From Trichomonas tenax (Eukaryota; Parabasalia; Trichomonadida; Trichomonadidae), in the NCBI GenBank assembly GCA_023091735.1, contig JALKBU010000214.1, forward strand, positions 1-60,181: a DNA stretch of 60,181 nt. Direction: 5' to 3'. This document shows, one piece after another, positions 28,884 to 39,049 of this stretch (positions are counted from its first letter, which is position 1; every line of letters begins with the position of its first letter). The position numbers and the translations under genes were made by a program. A model generated the notes under the pieces. That model was not told the DNA's origin and made no database searches. It saw only the letters and a program-made list of their open reading frames with translations.

Positions 28884-30008
28884 ATGAGCGAAACAATCGA
28901 CAAAGATTATTTGGCGTTGATTGTTTCCAATTTGCTCGATGGAATGAACGTTAACAGAGTCCCCGAAGCGTACTTAGGGTATTTATTCGAACCCCTCGCT
29001 GAAGAAAAAGAAAAAGCGATGAAAAATGGAAAAAAACAAACAGTAATACGCATTCAAAACATCGTAAAAGAGATCAATGGACTTATATTACCATACCACG
29101 ATGAACAAATGCAATCAGTTTCTTCCAGATCTTCCTCCAGATCAAATAAATCAACGAAAAAACAGAAACAAGCAAAGAAAGTCGAAGAACAACCAAAAGA
29201 AAAGGCACAAAATATCAATTCTGTCTGCACTTCAGTACCAACTGCAGCAACATTGCAAGATATTATCGCAGTTCTTGAAGTTGACAAAACCAAAGCCGTT
29301 AACGAAGGAAATTACAAACAAGCACAGAATATATACGATATTATCCACAGTATTAAGCAGCAAATTTATCAAACACCCGAAAAAATTTCAAATAGCGGAA
29401 ATTATCTTTCAATTGAACGAAAAATCGCTGATTTCGAAGAAGATTTGGAAGAGGTTAAAGAGTATTACAACAATCAGCGTAAAACTCTGCTTCAAATGCA
29501 GAAAGATTCGGAAACAGATTTGAAGAATTTTCATCAACAACAAATCGATGATTTCAAGGAAACATGGCCAACAGAACTTCCAGCGCCATACAGAAAAGTC
29601 AGCAAGACTGTGCTGTCTATAAGAGATCAGGAAAAGAAGTTGGTGTTCTTGAACAGATACAATGATGCGATCGCATACAAAAAACGTGCGGATTTTTTGG
29701 AGAAGCGGGAAATTGATGTTCAGCGAGAAAAGTTTAATGACGAATATAGGCGATCTTTGAACCAAATTAGGAGCGCCCAGAAGAAGGAAATGAGTGTCTT
29801 GAGATCTAAATGGAAATCAAGATTCGATGAGTTAAATTATCATGCAAAGAAAGACATCGAAAATAGACAAAGAGTTTTGGAACATCTTAAATCAAAACTC
29901 GCAATGTTTCATGCTTCCAGATTGATGTATATTCCTTCACCAATAACAGATTATGAACTAAAAGGTACAGAAGGCTCAAGACTTAGCAGGGATCCATGGA
30001 AATATTAA
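28884..30008 (+). CDS. coiled-coil protein, trichomonad-type, function unknown
   Basis: This 374-residue protein starts at the ATG at 28884; TCACA just before it (28879-28883) could be an initiator, though very close. The N-terminal 70 residues are a compact helical region. A Ser/Arg/Lys-rich linker (SSRSSSRSNKSTKKQKQ, about 80-105) follows, then a helical hairpin region and a long coiled coil (about 175-345). A central stretch, LPAPYRKVSKTVLSIRDQEK followed by a helix rich in Arg, Tyr and Ala and then FLEKRE, resembles a recurring pattern in parabasalid and other protist coiled-coil proteins as far as I remember. The C-terminal tail is short and non-helical. It lies only 171 bases after the giant coiled-coil gene on the same strand, which may hint at related roles in the cytoskeleton, though not at a shared transcript. 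Confidence 0.75.
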   Translation: MSETIDKDYLALIVSNLLDGMNVNRVPEAYLGYLFEPLAEEKEKAMKNGKKQTVIRIQNIVKEINGLILPYHDEQMQSVSSRSSSRSNKSTKKQKQAKKVEEQPKEKAQNINSVCTSVPTAATLQDIIAVLEVDKTKAVNEGNYKQAQNIYDIIHSIKQQIYQTPEKISNSGNYLSIERKIADFEEDLEEVKEYYNNQRKTLLQMQKDSETDLKNFHQQQIDDFKETWPTELPAPYRKVSKTVLSIRDQEKKLVFLNRYNDAIAYKKRADFLEKREIDVQREKFNDEYRRSLNQIRSAQKKEMSVLRSKWKSRFDELNYHAKKDIENRQRVLEHLKSKLAMFHASRLMYIPSPITDYELKGTEGSRLSRDPWKY

Positions 30009-30134
30009 TATTATGTTTGTTATATGATAAATTGTTATGTATTTTTTGAAAATATGAACAAAGATCGAATATTATTTATAAAAACATAAATACACAAATT
30101 AACAAATAATATATATATATAACAATATAGAAGA

Positions 30135-33100
30135 TTAAAGCTTGAGGGATGGAATACTATGTGTGATAACTTTTCCATCTTCTCCAATTGCAGCGATTGT
30201 GAATGCTCCGAATGGCTCCTCAATGATACTTACGCATGCTGGACGAGCTGAAAGTGTGCAAATTTGATCACCAATAACTGTACCTTCCATTGCATCAATA
30301 ACAAGAACTCTTCTTTTTGCGTCTGCGATGAGAATGCAGTCTTCATTCATATATGGTGAGAAAGCAGGCATGTTGCAGCTGCAGACTGCTGTTATATCAA
30401 GTCCAAGGAGTTCCGATGTTTGCTTGTGGATCAAAATCTCACCGCGAAGGTTTGCGATGACAAAGTCTGAAGCTCCAAACACAACAAGTCTTCCAATACC
30501 GCGAGTAATAATGATGCGATTTGGCGTGAATCCAAGTTTAACAGATCTGATGTGTGTTCCTCTAACGAGGTCATAGAAGATTACAGAGCCACTCTTAACG
30601 CCAACAGCTGTTATCCTGAAGTATTCTGATGTGAAAATGCACGTTGGACATTCAGGAGAAACATGGCACATTCCAAATAGTTGATTCGTCTTTCCATCGA
30701 GCATGTAAGCGCATCCACCGAGACCAGCGCATGCTCCATATCTCGATCCAGTGCCATAGAAGTGTGCTTCAGGAACAGGAGAAATCAAATGCATTTCCTT
30801 GTTGGCATAAAGTGTTGCTGATGCATCTTGATTATTGACGAGAGCACAGCCGCCTTGGAATGGAACGAAAACGAGGCGTGGATTAGTTGACTTGTTGATG
30901 ACTGTTAATTGACCACCGCGGTACTCGAAAAGACCGATTTCTGTGCTAAATCCACGTACAACATAACCTCCGTTACCATCTCCTTCGATGGCGGCTCTGA
31001 CAATCTTTGTTGCTGGAACTCTGAAGATTTTCTCTGTTTTATCAGCAACAGTGAGTTTTGGCATCGCTCTTGCAGGATGTGGAGCAGAGAATATCTGTGG
31101 AATGCGTGAATTTTGCTGTTGGTCAATTCCGAAAACTTGATCTATCCAAATGTGAAGTTGCGATGTCACCCATGGACTCTCAATTCCTTTTCTCATTCTC
31201 TTGATGAAGTCAACCTGATTTGGTTCCTGGCGCTGGAAACATTCCGGAGAAGTGAAGAATTCCGGAACGAGTTCAACAGGATCCCTCATCGATATTTCAA
31301 GTTCGGAGAAGTCATCTTCTGTTTCTTCAACCTTGGATTCACTGAAGACTTCACTTTCGTCTGTTGGTGTGTTTTCTGGAATAATGACATGAAGGCCTGT
31401 TGAGTCACAGCTCGTGATAGATCCTGCTGGCGCCTTTCCTTCGAAGAAGTCGGCGTATGGTGGGAAAGCGCGCAGCCAAGCTGTTGGACGAATTGCAAAG
31501 TTTTTCTGTCTCCTGAAGTCTCTGTATGTTGCTTTGTCATCGAGGTTTCCGTTTCTATCGGCGAATATATTTGGAAGGACTGGATAAGATGAACCCCACT
31601 TCAATGTGTGACCGCCGAAGAAGTTGATTTCCATGAGATACTCGAAGTTAGAAATGCGGCCCATAACCCACTCATTTGTTAAATCTCGCTTTGAGAAGAA
31701 AATAGGATATAACTGGAATTGAACAACGCAGTTCGGAATGTTGTTGAGTTGAGCAAGACGAGGTAAGATGCTCTTCAAGTTCTTTGGCGCGAAATCAATA
31801 AGATAAGATCTGTAATCAGACTTGACAAATTCGAGGCAAGTCAATTTCTGGCGCCTTGTTCTGTGCAAAACATAGATTAAATCGTTGAGCATTATCTTGA
31901 TTTCCTTGTGTGTGGATTTGAAAAGAACGCAGTCCGGGAACAATGCGAAAGAGGCCTTTGTCTCTCCTGTCATTTTCACAAGCATGACATCGCATAAGAA
32001 TATAGGCTTTCCAACAACAGTCAGAATTCTCCTCTTTGCAGGTCTTGGACCGACTAATTTGTAAAGTGGTGAAACAAACGGATGGCAGAGCACTGAAGAA
32101 AGACGCTCTTCGAGTTGAGGTTGAAGACCAGCCCAGACACTATTCTCGTTCATATGCGTTTCTGTAAATTTGGCCGTCTTTATCTCTCTGACGCAAATCA
32201 TGTTTTCGTTTGCTCCCTGGCAAACACTTGCGGAGTTGCCAGCAATGGAGATGACATTTTCATCGACAGCTTGGAGTTCTACAGCGCGTTCTCTGAGGAA
32301 ATCTAAATACTTGAAATTAGAGGTGCACTGCTTGTTAAAGAACTCTTGATAACTTAAATTCATGACCATTGCAACTTGATGTACCTTTGGAGTTAAGTCC
32401 AAAAGTTTAGCGTTTCTATCTTCTTCGGATATTCCGTCTCTAGCTGCAACGTAATCAAAGAAATCTATGTATATAGATGCCGTTGAGCTCGATGATTGAG
32501 GAATCAACGAGCAAAGTTTTGTCAACTTAAGTAGAAAGTCTCTATTAAACGATGGATCAACTCTGAATATTAAATTGCATGTAGAATCAGACATCATATT
32601 CCAGATGTCCATAATAGAAACTTTAGCTGTGTTTGGCTCCGGAAGCTTTTGGGTTTGGCCGAATACTGATTCTTCAAATTCCTGAATTAGTGTTGGCGAA
32701 TGAATATAAGGAATGAATGAGAAAAGTGCATATCTCGCAGAACGCATGATAACATTTGACAAAGTCTGTCCATTGAACTTTTTGTCAATGGAATAATCAA
32801 CAAGTTTGTTCAGCAGATATCTTCTGAACTCCTTTATGTTGTAACCAGCGAATCCGAGTCTATCAACGAAAATGCAAATTTCATCGAATACTGAGAAGTG
32901 CCAATCGCTATTCAAGACTGCAAAGAGTGCAGAGCCGATGGCAGGAATAGACATCGGAAATAATATTGCACAAATAATAGGGAATGCATACCATGCTTTA
33001 GCCTTGACAAGCTTCTGAGCATTTTCTTCAAAGATAACAGTATCAGAGAATATGACAGCGAAGGCTTGGCAGGCAATATCATCAAGCCTCGATGCAATAA

Positions 33101-36100
33101 AGGCAGCAATCGGGAATATTTCTGGATTAACTACACAATCTTCTAAGATTAAATCGAGTGTTGGTCTGTTTATATGCAATTCGTTGATATAGAATAAAAT
33201 CAACTCAACATGTTGTGCAATGTTTCCACCACACAAAGCAACTAATGCATGCAGTGTTCCAACGAATATGTTAGGGTCTGATTTAATGAATAAGAAATGA
33301 AGCTGATATGCAATCTTTTCGCCATTTTTGATTAATGGAGCAATTGTTTTAATGATTCCTAATATATCTGGGATTTGCTTCGTATCTTGAACTGTGAATG
33401 CATGGCTGACAAGAGTTTGAACATCTTTCTGCGTCAAGTTGACTTTTGCAAGAGCAAAGATCAATTTCTCTAAGTACTGTCTGACCTGCGCAACATCAAG
33501 ATCTGGAGCACGTGGACGCGTTGATATTATTTCTGTTTCGATTGGTTCATAGTAGAAATAGACTCTAAGCATTGTAGATAACTGAGCGACAGTATAAATC
33601 TTCTTGAAGACGCTGATAAAACCACTTGCAAGAACAGTTGACCAATGTGATGCGATTCTCACGAGCTGCTGTGCAGGTGCGGCAATCCATAAGTCGATGT
33701 TGAAGAGAATGTGTGTCAGCAAATCAAGTGATGGTAAATTAGAACCCAATGGAACGAATCTTGAGTAGAATTGATATGTTAAGCTTTCGGGAGGCAATGT
33801 ATATAAGTAATGAGCAACAACTGGATAGTAGTTAAATGTTGATTCCTTAGGAATATGCTGTAATATATCTGCGACACGTTCTAAGAAATGTGGTGGCGCA
33901 AAACTGTGGAATTTGAAGAATGGAACAAGGACAGAGAAGAAATCACTACGCTCTGATATGATCTTGATTGTGTGGAAAACAGATTCTTGTGTCCAGTCTT
34001 CCTGGAGAGGCGTTAAGTTATTTGTTCCTTCCGGTTGTTGTATTTCGCCACTATACATCCTCAAAATATCTGTTGGAGAGAATGTAACATCGAGGAGCAT
34101 GTAAGGACCGAGATATAGGAATGTGAATGGCGATGTTTCAACAATTTTTGACTTGAAGCCACCAACAACGCAGTGAATGCTCTCTCCGTTGAATGTCGGA
34201 TTTCTAACATGGAACAAAGCAGGTTGTTCTCCGTTTACAGAGAACTGAACCCTCATCTGATCACCACGCGGATGGAATATTAGAACACAGAAAGCCCACT
34301 TGCATGGCTCAAAGTTGTTATAAAGATTTGCTGCTGATGCTTGTCCTTCTGAGTGTATTTCGCAAAATAGAGTTGTGCCGTTTGCAAATACTAATATTTC
34401 ATTTTCATTGTTATCGAAGATATGAAGAATCATTGGCTGAGCTGATGAAAGGGATGTTAAAGCAGAATCAAACATACATTGGAAGACAAAGGTGCATCCA
34501 TCTTGGAACTTCGACATTGGAATATTTGGATAATCAAATACTGGCGAGTTGTTCGAATACGCAATGGTGAGTTTTGGTAGACGTGGTGCACTTGTGAGTG
34601 TCTGGTTGAGCTTAGTTATTACTTGCTCAGCAAGTTCTGGGTATTTCTCTTCTTTTGTTGGAACAGCGAGAGAAACAAATCTTTCTACAACGAGAAGCGA
34701 TGTCTTAGTAAGGAACATATATCTGATAAGTGGAAATACAACACTATCAAGTTGCTCTGCAGTGACATTCATCGGAAAGTTCCATCCGTTGAATGTAAAC
34801 GAGTTTGGATAGTTCTTCAGCATATTGATGATAAACAAATCAAGTCCACCATTGTGACATTGGATGCAGTTATATATTGAGAATTTGATAAGTTTGTCGA
34901 AGAATACAATGATTTTTGCAAGATCCGATGAAGAAGCAGATAAAAGTAATATAATGAATGCTGGTGCGTGAATTAGGAACATCGATGTATTATTTGCTGA
35001 TTTGCTTTGCGCTAGAATGGAAATCAGCATCAGTTGTGTTTGTTCACTTGTTCCATCCGGTTCTGTCTTTTTGATTGCTTCGTCGAGCTGAACAATCTGC
35101 GGCTTCGTGAATTCAAAGTCATCAACTGACATAGAAATGCACAAAACCATTGATAAAACAGCTTGAAGAAGTGATGTCGTTGGAAATGCAGCCAAGTGAG
35201 TAAATGCAATCGGAACAATCGATGCAATTGTTGAAGCTGTTGATGGATTATGTGTTATTGTTGTTGATAATATCTCCAATACATCGAGAACTACTTCTTC
35301 ATATGGCATTTGGTTCATCGTTGCGTATGTGAATACTGACGAAGCGAAATTAACAAAGTTAAATACTGTGTCTAAGTTTGGACATGTTTTTTGTGAAAAG
35401 AACTTATTTAATGTATTTTTGAGCATCGGTGCAAGCTTTCTTTGGAATATATGCGCTATAAATAGTGTAGTAAAATGATTTTGAAGCAATAGAATTTCCG
35501 CAATTTGGAAATCATCTAAAATTGATATTAAGAAATAGAACAATGTAGACCATGCTCTATAGTAATGATTAGATTCTGTGGGTGATTCTGGAATATATTG
35601 TAACAAGCTGAAAATAACGATGGTAAAATTACGAATTGTGTGAGATGTTAAAAAACTCGGCATTTCATTGAAAGAAACGTGTGCTTGTATTCTTGCGATT
35701 ATTTCTGTATATAATAAAAGACTGCTTGTGCAGTGATTTAATAGATGAACAATTGCATTCGGATGGTTGGCCAAAAACACAGTAATGACGTCATTTCTGA
35801 ACGCAGAAAGATGTTTCATTTCAGATGGATTTGTAAGAAAAACGTTTTGGTGAGGATTAAATATCGCACTATCGACAATATATTGGACAAGGTTATCTGG
35901 GAGTGGTGTATCTGTTTTCTCGAGCATTATGTGGATTAAATAGATAATGATTCTGATTTTAGATTCCTTTGATGAATATGAGTCATCCATTAATATTGAA
36001 AACATCGAAAGAACTAATGTTGTAAGGTTCTCAGGAAGTTTTGCAAATAACGTTTCGAAGAGATGCAACGATCTATTTTCTGCAAGATTTTGAAGATAAA

Positions 36101-37073
36101 TATGACGTGAATCAAAAGTGTCTGGTGAAGGCAATGACATACCAATGTGTAATTTATCAAAAAGAAAAGGCTGAATGTTCATAACATCAACGATTTTCGC
36201 ATTATCTTCGATAATATTTTCTGGTTCGAACTCAATATGTGATATTTGAAGTTCTTGAAGGGTGTGAACTATTTTATGAACTAATTTCTCGAGTATTTCG
36301 TAATATTCTGCGTTGTAATTAAATTGCGTGACTTCCATAAATAATCTAAAAGCTATTTCGTCAAAATCTAAAAATAATGGTTCGATGGTTTTCAATATTG
36401 CCTGGGAATTAACGCGTGTATCAGCTGGAACGACGTTTATAAGTCCATTTAATATTAGATCTGTAAAAACATTATTTTTTAGCTGTATCGCAATTTTGAG
36501 CATGTTAAGAAGTATTTCAGTCGAGTCGTGAGCGAATAGAAGTTTTGTACTGGCGAAAGCCGAAAGTTTTAACACAACTTCGGAATTTATTTCTATGAAT
36601 CCTTTATTTGCGTAAAATTCAACAAGATTTTTAAGTAAGAAAACCATTTGTTCATCATCTGCCGTGAGTAAAAAATTCAGAATCGCAGTTGTAATTAATG
36701 CGAAAAAGTCATTGTTAATTGATTCCCAACGAGCCAACCAAGCAATAGCATTCGCCTGAAGACCAAGTTTGCAGTCGAATTCAGTGAACTGGCGAAGGAT
36801 ACACCCTCCAACATAGGCCGGATCGAATTGGAAATAACCTTTGAGGAAGGTGCAGCACTCCTGGATGGGCTTTCCATCTTTCCGCATACGTAATATAGTG
36901 AAATAGTCGTCTCGTTGAATCATTGGGAATTCATAAACCGATGACGTTAAATCTGATAATGATTGAAGACTTTTCGATGAGTAAAAATTTTGTACAATGA
37001 GGACAAATGGATCTGCGAGCGCTTCAGCCATCATTTCGAAACTGGGACTGGAGCGAATGCGCGGAATGTCCAT
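30135..37073 (-). CDS. BEACH-WD protein (neurobeachin/LYST-like family)
   Basis: This 2312-residue protein belongs to the PH-BEACH-WD scaffold family that acts in vesicle traffic and membrane fusion or fission. Residues 1 to about 1000 look like an alpha-helical repeat solenoid with a lectin-like beta segment after it (around FVFQCMFDSALTSLSSAQP). A PH-like region precedes the BEACH domain. BEACH starts near residue 1800 with WVMGRISNFEYLMEINFFGG and YPVLPNIF, and continues with ELVPEFFTSPECF, IESPWVTSQLHIWIDQVFG. The family's central part, with HYGTHYS and RxxPFT, is not visible: only an acidic linker joins the two halves, so the domain is markedly shortened. About 300 C-terminal residues form a WD/beta-propeller-like region. 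The ATG at 37071-37073 is the first in frame. The minus-strand leader contains several ATAACGA/ACGATA-like strings, and its plus strand reads TATCGTC at 37103. Confidence 0.88.
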   Translation of the reverse strand: MDIPRIRSSPSFEMMAEALADPFVLIVQNFYSSKSLQSLSDLTSSVYEFPMIQRDDYFTILRMRKDGKPIQECCTFLKGYFQFDPAYVGGCILRQFTEFDCKLGLQANAIAWLARWESINNDFFALITTAILNFLLTADDEQMVFLLKNLVEFYANKGFIEINSEVVLKLSAFASTKLLFAHDSTEILLNMLKIAIQLKNNVFTDLILNGLINVVPADTRVNSQAILKTIEPLFLDFDEIAFRLFMEVTQFNYNAEYYEILEKLVHKIVHTLQELQISHIEFEPENIIEDNAKIVDVMNIQPFLFDKLHIGMSLPSPDTFDSRHIYLQNLAENRSLHLFETLFAKLPENLTTLVLSMFSILMDDSYSSKESKIRIIIYLIHIMLEKTDTPLPDNLVQYIVDSAIFNPHQNVFLTNPSEMKHLSAFRNDVITVFLANHPNAIVHLLNHCTSSLLLYTEIIARIQAHVSFNEMPSFLTSHTIRNFTIVIFSLLQYIPESPTESNHYYRAWSTLFYFLISILDDFQIAEILLLQNHFTTLFIAHIFQRKLAPMLKNTLNKFFSQKTCPNLDTVFNFVNFASSVFTYATMNQMPYEEVVLDVLEILSTTITHNPSTASTIASIVPIAFTHLAAFPTTSLLQAVLSMVLCISMSVDDFEFTKPQIVQLDEAIKKTEPDGTSEQTQLMLISILAQSKSANNTSMFLIHAPAFIILLLSASSSDLAKIIVFFDKLIKFSIYNCIQCHNGGLDLFIINMLKNYPNSFTFNGWNFPMNVTAEQLDSVVFPLIRYMFLTKTSLLVVERFVSLAVPTKEEKYPELAEQVITKLNQTLTSAPRLPKLTIAYSNNSPVFDYPNIPMSKFQDGCTFVFQCMFDSALTSLSSAQPMILHIFDNNENEILVFANGTTLFCEIHSEGQASAANLYNNFEPCKWAFCVLIFHPRGDQMRVQFSVNGEQPALFHVRNPTFNGESIHCVVGGFKSKIVETSPFTFLYLGPYMLLDVTFSPTDILRMYSGEIQQPEGTNNLTPLQEDWTQESVFHTIKIISERSDFFSVLVPFFKFHSFAPPHFLERVADILQHIPKESTFNYYPVVAHYLYTLPPESLTYQFYSRFVPLGSNLPSLDLLTHILFNIDLWIAAPAQQLVRIASHWSTVLASGFISVFKKIYTVAQLSTMLRVYFYYEPIETEIISTRPRAPDLDVAQVRQYLEKLIFALAKVNLTQKDVQTLVSHAFTVQDTKQIPDILGIIKTIAPLIKNGEKIAYQLHFLFIKSDPNIFVGTLHALVALCGGNIAQHVELILFYINELHINRPTLDLILEDCVVNPEIFPIAAFIASRLDDIACQAFAVIFSDTVIFEENAQKLVKAKAWYAFPIICAILFPMSIPAIGSALFAVLNSDWHFSVFDEICIFVDRLGFAGYNIKEFRRYLLNKLVDYSIDKKFNGQTLSNVIMRSARYALFSFIPYIHSPTLIQEFEESVFGQTQKLPEPNTAKVSIMDIWNMMSDSTCNLIFRVDPSFNRDFLLKLTKLCSLIPQSSSSTASIYIDFFDYVAARDGISEEDRNAKLLDLTPKVHQVAMVMNLSYQEFFNKQCTSNFKYLDFLRERAVELQAVDENVISIAGNSASVCQGANENMICVREIKTAKFTETHMNENSVWAGLQPQLEERLSSVLCHPFVSPLYKLVGPRPAKRRILTVVGKPIFLCDVMLVKMTGETKASFALFPDCVLFKSTHKEIKIMLNDLIYVLHRTRRQKLTCLEFVKSDYRSYLIDFAPKNLKSILPRLAQLNNIPNCVVQFQLYPIFFSKRDLTNEWVMGRISNFEYLMEINFFGGHTLKWGSSYPVLPNIFADRNGNLDDKATYRDFRRQKNFAIRPTAWLRAFPPYADFFEGKAPAGSITSCDSTGLHVIIPENTPTDESEVFSESKVEETEDDFSELEISMRDPVELVPEFFTSPECFQRQEPNQVDFIKRMRKGIESPWVTSQLHIWIDQVFGIDQQQNSRIPQIFSAPHPARAMPKLTVADKTEKIFRVPATKIVRAAIEGDGNGGYVVRGFSTEIGLFEYRGGQLTVINKSTNPRLVFVPFQGGCALVNNQDASATLYANKEMHLISPVPEAHFYGTGSRYGACAGLGGCAYMLDGKTNQLFGMCHVSPECPTCIFTSEYFRITAVGVKSGSVIFYDLVRGTHIRSVKLGFTPNRIIITRGIGRLVVFGASDFVIANLRGEILIHKQTSELLGLDITAVCSCNMPAFSPYMNEDCILIADAKRRVLVIDAMEGTVIGDQICTLSARPACVSIIEEPFGAFTIAAIGEDGKVITHSIPSLKL

Positions 37074-37102
37074 CCCCGAGAAAAAATTTCGGAGATTTTT
37101 TC

Positions 37103-37109
37103 TATCGTC
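37103..37109 (+). promoter_or_regulatory. Myb recognition element-like TATCGTC
   Basis: TATCGTC equals, as I recall, the MRE-2f element of T. vaginalis. It lies about 30 bases upstream of the BEACH gene ATG, with TATCGTT and TATCGT repeated at 37124 and 37155. Confidence 0.35.
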
Positions 37110-37885
37110 CTATGTAAATTTTTTATCGTTTTGTCATTTTTAGGTCATTTTCCTTATCGTTTTGTTAAATTTCACAAGTGGAACCTTGTTTACGTGACAT
37201 TTTTGACACCATTTGATTACATTACATAACATTTGCCATTAGGTTCCTAAAAAAGTCACACAACTAGATTCACGAAATCTTTGATTATTTCCAAGAATAC
37301 TCTATGACATAGAACACCTACAAAATCTATATATCAGACAAGAGTTTATGCTCTCCAATATAGATAATTGGATTTCATTTTTATTGAATTGATGATTGAC
37401 TCGGTTACAAAAAGGTTTTTATAGGCAGATTCATATAATATAATTTAATTGCTATAGCTTAGAGAATGCTTTAGTTTTTAACTCAAAAATATTATAAAAT
37501 CAAAAAATTTAAACTATTAGATCAAAAAGGACTTAAGTATCTTATAACGTAGAATCTTTTCTCAAAGTATTTCATATTATATAATGATATTATTAAAAAT
37601 CAAATTTTGAAATCAGTTAATAAATTTATATATCTTATATAACTATTTGGAAATGTTTACACAAGGCAAAGTCTTAAATGTTTCGATATTGTGGCCATCG
37701 CAAACTAAAAAATCAGAATGAAAATATTAGATATATAAGCAATTGAAGTGTTAACGGGAGTGTTCATGGCGAAGAATCGATATAAAATTAAATTTTGATG
37801 TTCATGATGATACTACGGCATGAGATATTATAGAAAAAATGCAAAAGTAACCAATGTCACTTTTATAAGTATCCAAGCAATCTCC

Positions 37886-37892
37886 TATCGTC
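37886..37892 (+). promoter_or_regulatory. Myb recognition element-like TATCGTC
   Basis: TATCGTC, directly followed by CTGTCAATTTTAT, 14 bases before the Tap42 ATG at 37906. The initiator-like TCACTT at 37857-37862 lies further upstream (+1 at 37859). Confidence 0.35.
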
Positions 37893-37905
37893 CTGTCAAT
37901 TTTAT

Positions 37906-38796
37906 ATGTCGCAAGAATTCGAATCTGGCGTGTTGCCATACGCATTCTTTAAACAATGTGAACTAGACTATAACAATCTTTCAAATAAGCCAGCCAAAAC
38001 ACCAGAACAGCAAAGTGAACTTAATAATTTGATCCAAAGACTTGAAAAACTTTGGGATCATTTTCGCGTAGGCAAGTTTTACTCTCGCAACGAAGAATTG
38101 GAAGAATATTCAAACTCCACACTTAGATTCTTCTTAATTCCATTCTTCATCGGTAGATGTCACTTACAATTCCAAGGTGTTGAGCGTCCGCCACATTTGG
38201 AGGCCGCTGCTGCCTATTTGACAGCATTTTCTGACCAAATGGTACACTTTAAGATCGCAGGAAAAGAATTACCGCCTCCAACAAATCCAAATGAAAGAAG
38301 AAATCGCGCTGTTGCTGAATATAACGAACGTCGTGAACTCGAAGAACGTCTTAAGAGGATGTCACAGCTTACAAAACCAGGAGAAGAACGTGGCCAACTT
38401 GGTGATCAGGTTGATGAGCAATATGAGAGAGAAACAATCATGGATTTACTTAAGCTTTCTGTTATAGAGGCAAGATCAAGTGCAAGAGCTGCAACTGAAG
38501 AACTTCCATTTGCAAAGATGCATGCAGCTGGAATTCAGCCGGAAGAGCCAAAGGAGCCACCGCGCAAGCCATGGTTCCAGCGTATTGACCGTGAGCAGAT
38601 GCGTAATAAGGTATTTGCTCCATTAGAAGATGTAATGCCTCAGCCACTTCCTCCGGATGATGAAACATTTGCTACACCTGGTGCACCTTCACCAGATATC
38701 AACTCTGAGAATGAAGAAGAGCGTGAAAGAGCTCGTATCAAACAAGCGAAGTGGGATGACTGGAAAGATGATCACCCACCGTTTTCTGTCGAGTAA
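37906..38796 (+). CDS. Tap42/alpha4 (IGBP1)-like PP2A regulator
   Basis: This 296-residue protein matches the Tap42/alpha4 family, which binds free PP2A-type catalytic subunits, protects them and links them to TOR signalling in the cytosol. The N-terminal two thirds are a helical TPR-like domain with the family-typical stretch RFFLIPFFIGRCHLQF, followed by a long helix (NERRNRAVAEYNERRELEER). The region KLSVIEARSSARAATEELPF corresponds to the conserved helix before the flexible tail. The C-terminus ends with the hallmark QAKWDDWKDDHPPFSVE, nearly identical to the KWDDWKDDNPKG ending of animal and fungal members. Length is slightly below the human 339. The stop is followed by AAAA, giving the stop-overlapping TAAA signal. 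Confidence 0.93.
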   Translation: MSQEFESGVLPYAFFKQCELDYNNLSNKPAKTPEQQSELNNLIQRLEKLWDHFRVGKFYSRNEELEEYSNSTLRFFLIPFFIGRCHLQFQGVERPPHLEAAAAYLTAFSDQMVHFKIAGKELPPPTNPNERRNRAVAEYNERRELEERLKRMSQLTKPGEERGQLGDQVDEQYERETIMDLLKLSVIEARSSARAATEELPFAKMHAAGIQPEEPKEPPRKPWFQRIDREQMRNKVFAPLEDVMPQPLPPDDETFATPGAPSPDINSENEEERERARIKQAKWDDWKDDHPPFSVE

Positions 38797-39049
38797 AAAT
38801 ATAGCTTTTCCATCGTAATAACATGAATAAATGTGATGATACTTTTTGATATTTTTTAAGTTCAAGACAATATTGCATAACATTATGGTCAGTTTTAAAA
38901 GTCTGAGGATAATATAAATTTTGTGGTTCAAACATACAATTAAGTTTTAATAGAAAAACAAAAAATAATATTTAACAAGTTAGCTCATCATTCTGTTGAT
39001 ATATGATCACTGCTTATAAGCATGATCAAATACAAATTGACTAGGCAAA

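Larger units (their letters stand above)
37074..37905. other. divergent intergenic region with repeated TATCGT elements
   Basis: This 832-base gap lies between the BEACH gene (-) and the Tap42 gene (+). TATCGT occurs at 37103, 37124 and 37155, and TATCGTC again at 37886. TTTACGTGACA, a variant of the recurrent motif, is at 37189-37199. The middle (37260-37850) is AT-rich and holds no supported gene. Confidence 0.5.
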
